Notes under the pieces: generated by a model
What the model was told of the DNA's origin: nothing
Database searches by the model: none
Seen by the model: only the letters and a program-made list of their open reading frames with translations
Shown: one piece after another, positions 4,669 through 5,785 of the stretch
How positions within the stretch are numbered: the first letter of the stretch is position 1
Layout: every line of letters starts with the position of its first letter
Assembly (NCBI GenBank): GCA_002493835.1
Contig: DLAA01000167.1
Span: 1-5,785 of the forward strand
Source of the DNA: Lachnospiraceae bacterium UBA7060
GTDB lineage: Bacteria; Bacillota; Clostridia; Lachnospirales; Lachnospiraceae
Direction: 5' to 3'
DNA: 5,785 nucleotides
Made by a program: the position numbers and the translations under genes

Positions 4669-4674
4669 TATAAT
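4669..4674 (+). promoter_or_regulatory. -10 element of the lipoprotein gene
   Basis: A perfect TATAAT with no good -35 at 16-18 bases upstream (AGGAAG lies there), 58 bases before the lipoprotein ATG. Together with the tandem 11-bp repeats upstream this looks like an activator-dependent promoter. Confidence 0.5.
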
Positions 4675-4731
4675 ACAGGTGACACTTGGAAATGCCAATG
4701 CTTCCAAAATACATGAAAGAGGGATATAGCC

Positions 4732-5019
4732 ATGAAAATCAAAAAATTCATTGCACTAATGCTCGGAACCGCCTTATCCATTGGCGCACTTTCTGGCTGT
4801 GGGGCGAACAACACAACCACCATTGACCAAGCTGAATTGGGAAACCAGATAAAAGCGTATATTGCTGCCAAGTATGCAGCAACCCTGCCGGACGCTTTCA
4901 CTCCATCCAGCCTCAACGAGAAGCTGTTCTACAGGCTTGCGGATTACGTAACGGTCTGTCCGGACGGCAGGGTGGTTTTTACCTTCCGCAATGGCGTGGA
5001 GGTTGGTACAGAGATTTAA
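4732..5019 (+). CDS. Small lipoprotein of unknown function, possible chimera
   Basis: A 95-residue protein with a textbook lipoprotein signal: MKIKK, a hydrophobic stretch (6-19), and the lipobox L20-S21-G22-C23. C23 would be lipidated and the 73-residue mature part anchored on the outer face of the membrane. The start is fixed by AAAGAGGG (4716-4723), 8 bases upstream. The mature part begins GANNTTT and has no domain I recognise. Its last third, LFYRLADYVTV then PDGRVVFTFRNGVEV, resembles the C-terminal beta strands of large serine recombinases (typically ...ITV..DG.v.F.F.NG.EI). The gene may therefore be a signal sequence joined to a recombinase tail, but this rests on recall of a short degenerate pattern. 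It forms a single-gene unit ending in the terminator at 5026-5072. Confidence 0.8.
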   Translation: MKIKKFIALMLGTALSIGALSGCGANNTTTIDQAELGNQIKAYIAAKYAATLPDAFTPSSLNEKLFYRLADYVTVCPDGRVVFTFRNGVEVGTEI

Positions 5020-5025
5020 AGAAAG

Positions 5026-5072
5026 CAGCGGGCAGGTTCCGGGGATTTCCGGATATCCTGCCTGTTGTTTTT
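5026..5072 (+). terminator. Intrinsic terminator after the lipoprotein gene
   Basis: CAGCGGGCAGG (5026-5036) pairs with CCTGCCTGTTG (5057-5067) over 11 positions including two G-U pairs. An inner TCCGG/CCGGA stem (5038-5042 and 5049-5053) adds to it, and TTTTT (5068-5072) follows. It starts 6 bases after the stop codon. The minus-strand read also ends in a T-rich tract, so it may serve the convergent cupin gene too. Confidence 0.85.
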
Positions 5073-5089
5073 GCGTATGGAAATTTGGA

Positions 5090-5443
5090 TCAATACATTA
5101 CAGCATCGGTTGCGGTAAAGTTCTCAAGAGAGTTTTCTTTTACCTGAATGCAGACATATGTAATCCCGGAATCACTGGCAGCAAAAAACTGACGTTTAGC
5201 TGCCGGTGAAATTTTCAGCCAGTCACCCGTGGCAAGGGAAACATCCTCCCCATCGATTACCGCTTTGCCTTTGCCGGAAAGGATCCCATAGATTTCCTCA
5301 TTCTGCTTGTGGGAATGTACAAATGGGACATTTGCACCGGCAGGGAGCTCGTTTAAACTGATTTCTGCACCAGTTAACGAGAGCTTTTCGTGCAGTTCCG
5401 TTCTGCTTTCTTTCTCAACAGTTGTTTTTGTAAAATTTGCCAT
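5090..5443 (-). CDS. Single-domain cupin protein
   Basis: A 117-residue small beta-barrel protein of the cupin_2 type. Cupin motif 1 is complete: G37-x5-H43-x-H45-x4-E50-x6-G57 (GANVPFVHSHKQNEEIYGILSG is its region, 37-57 plus flanks), giving two His and one Glu as metal ligands. Motif 2 (ATGDWLKISPAAKRQF, 71-86) keeps G73 and P80 but has R84/Q85 where a metal-binding His normally stands, so metal binding may be altered. Such proteins act as small isomerases, dioxygenases or sugar/ligand binders; the substrate cannot be named. The start has AAAGAGGTG (5451-5459) 7 bases upstream. It is divergent from the second HxlR regulator across 142 bases and is its most likely target. HxlR-cupin pairs suggest a role in detoxifying or sensing reactive compounds, an inference from context. 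Confidence 0.88.
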   Translation of the reverse strand: MANFTKTTVEKESRTELHEKLSLTGAEISLNELPAGANVPFVHSHKQNEEIYGILSGKGKAVIDGEDVSLATGDWLKISPAAKRQFFAASDSGITYVCIQVKENSLENFTATDAVMY

Positions 5444-5484
5444 CGTAATGCACCTCTTTCTTTATTTGTAATTTGCATTGCTTG

Positions 5485-5512
5485 ATCATAGTATAGGCTA
5501 TAGCACATGCAA
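5485..5512 (-). promoter_or_regulatory. Predicted promoter of the cupin gene
   Basis: On the minus strand, TTGCAT (5507-5512), 16 bases, then TATGAT (5485-5490). Transcription would start near 5478, leaving a leader of about 35 bases before the cupin ATG. It is divergent from the HxlR promoter, with the -35 elements about 25 bases apart, so one bound repressor could cover both. Confidence 0.5.
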
Positions 5513-5524
5513 AAAATAGTACGC

Positions 5525-5566
5525 ACCTTTTTGTAACTGTACATTAAAATATGAGTGTGATATAAT
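5525..5566 (+). promoter_or_regulatory. Predicted promoter and operator of the second HxlR gene
   Basis: TGTACA (5538-5543), 17 bases, then an extended -10 TGATATAAT (5558-5566). The candidate half-site GTAACT (5533-5538), with AC and a T-rich 6-base spacer before it, overlaps the -35 and matches the arrangement at 2096-2109 upstream of the first HxlR gene. GAGTGT just before the -10 also recurs near the first HxlR promoter (2185-2190). Confidence 0.45.
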
Positions 5567-5585
5567 GGGCATCGGAGGTAGAAAA

Positions 5586-5785
5586 ATGAAAGTAAAAGAC
5601 GAATTACCGGCCTGCCCGGTTGCAACCGCAATATCTCTGATCGGTGGAAAATGGAAACTGATGATCCTGCGTAATCTGAAAGAACGGCCGTGGAGGTTTA
5701 ATGAATTACAGCGGAGTATAGAAGGGATCTCCCAGAAAGTGCTGACAGACAGCCTGAGACAAATGATTGATGATGGACTTGCTTA
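5586..5785 (+). CDS. HxlR-family winged-helix regulator (second copy), cut by the right edge
   Basis: Sixty-six residues are visible, with the same architecture as the copy at 2235: C10 in LPACPVA, LIGGKWKLMILRNL (18-31), RPWRFNELQRSIEGIS (34-49) and the recognition helix QKVLTDSLRQM (50-60). By hand alignment 47 of 66 residues are identical to the first copy (about 71%), with no gaps. The recognition helix is nearly unchanged, so the two may bind similar operators. The retained Cys at position 10 fits a thiol-based sensor, by analogy with YodB and HypR. The ATG is supported by GGAGG (5574-5578), 7 bases upstream. It is divergent from the cupin gene, the usual arrangement for this family. The wing and dimer helix lie beyond the window. 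Confidence 0.93.
   Translation, partial: MKVKDELPACPVATAISLIGGKWKLMILRNLKERPWRFNELQRSIEGISQKVLTDSLRQMIDDGLA

Noticed and set aside
2130..4693. The 12-mer ACACTTGGAAAT found at 2130-2141 and 4682-4693, both near promoters
   Set aside because: About one shared 12-mer is expected by chance in a window of this size, and the flanks do not match.

Overview
The window looks like chromosome of a low-to-medium GC, Gram-positive gut-type Firmicute, most likely a Clostridia/Lachnospiraceae relative. The grounds are strong AGGAGG-type ribosome sites, TATAAT promoters, U-tailed hairpin terminators, and the gene families present (DegV, HxlR, CutC, SPASM radical SAM, a small lipoprotein). This is judged from sequence style; no database search was possible. 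Gene style changes along the window: the cutC and degV genes look clearly richer in G+C than the reductase and the HxlR genes.

Left part (1-1169): the start of a LysR-type regulator reads leftward and is divergent from a complete aldo/keto reductase. The 147-bp gap holds a perfect T-N11-A palindrome centred about 64 bases before the predicted reductase start point, the usual geometry for LysR control. A 12-bp perfect hairpin follows the reductase.

Middle left (1199-2234): no intact gene, but the wreck of a peptide-modification (RiPP-type) locus on the minus strand. The 3' part of a small Cys-rich peptide gene carries ACGS/ACGA/ACGS repeats. It is followed by two strong hairpins and then by a radical SAM/SPASM enzyme gene. 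That gene still encodes its CxxxCxxC loop, its TGGDP motif and the SPASM cysteines, but it is broken by two nonsense codons, at least two frame changes and internal deletions. This matches the known pairing of an ACGX-repeat peptide with its own radical SAM/SPASM protein. The peptide has lost its leader and start codon next to the control region of an HxlR regulator, which may mark a recombination junction.

Middle (2235-4276): an intact HxlR regulator is followed on the same strand by cutC, which converges on a degV-family gene read from the minus strand.

Right part (4277-5785): a 455-bp gene-poor stretch holds a strong promoter that runs into a terminator with no gene between them (a small-RNA candidate), and three tandem 11-bp repeats upstream of a small lipoprotein gene. 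The lipoprotein gene ends in a clear terminator. Then come a small cupin (minus strand) and, divergent from it, a second HxlR regulator cut by the window edge. The two HxlR proteins are about 71% identical over the 66 residues that can be compared, and both keep a Cys at position 10.

The most notable content is the decayed ACGX/radical SAM locus, then the orphan promoter-terminator unit and the paralogous HxlR regulators.
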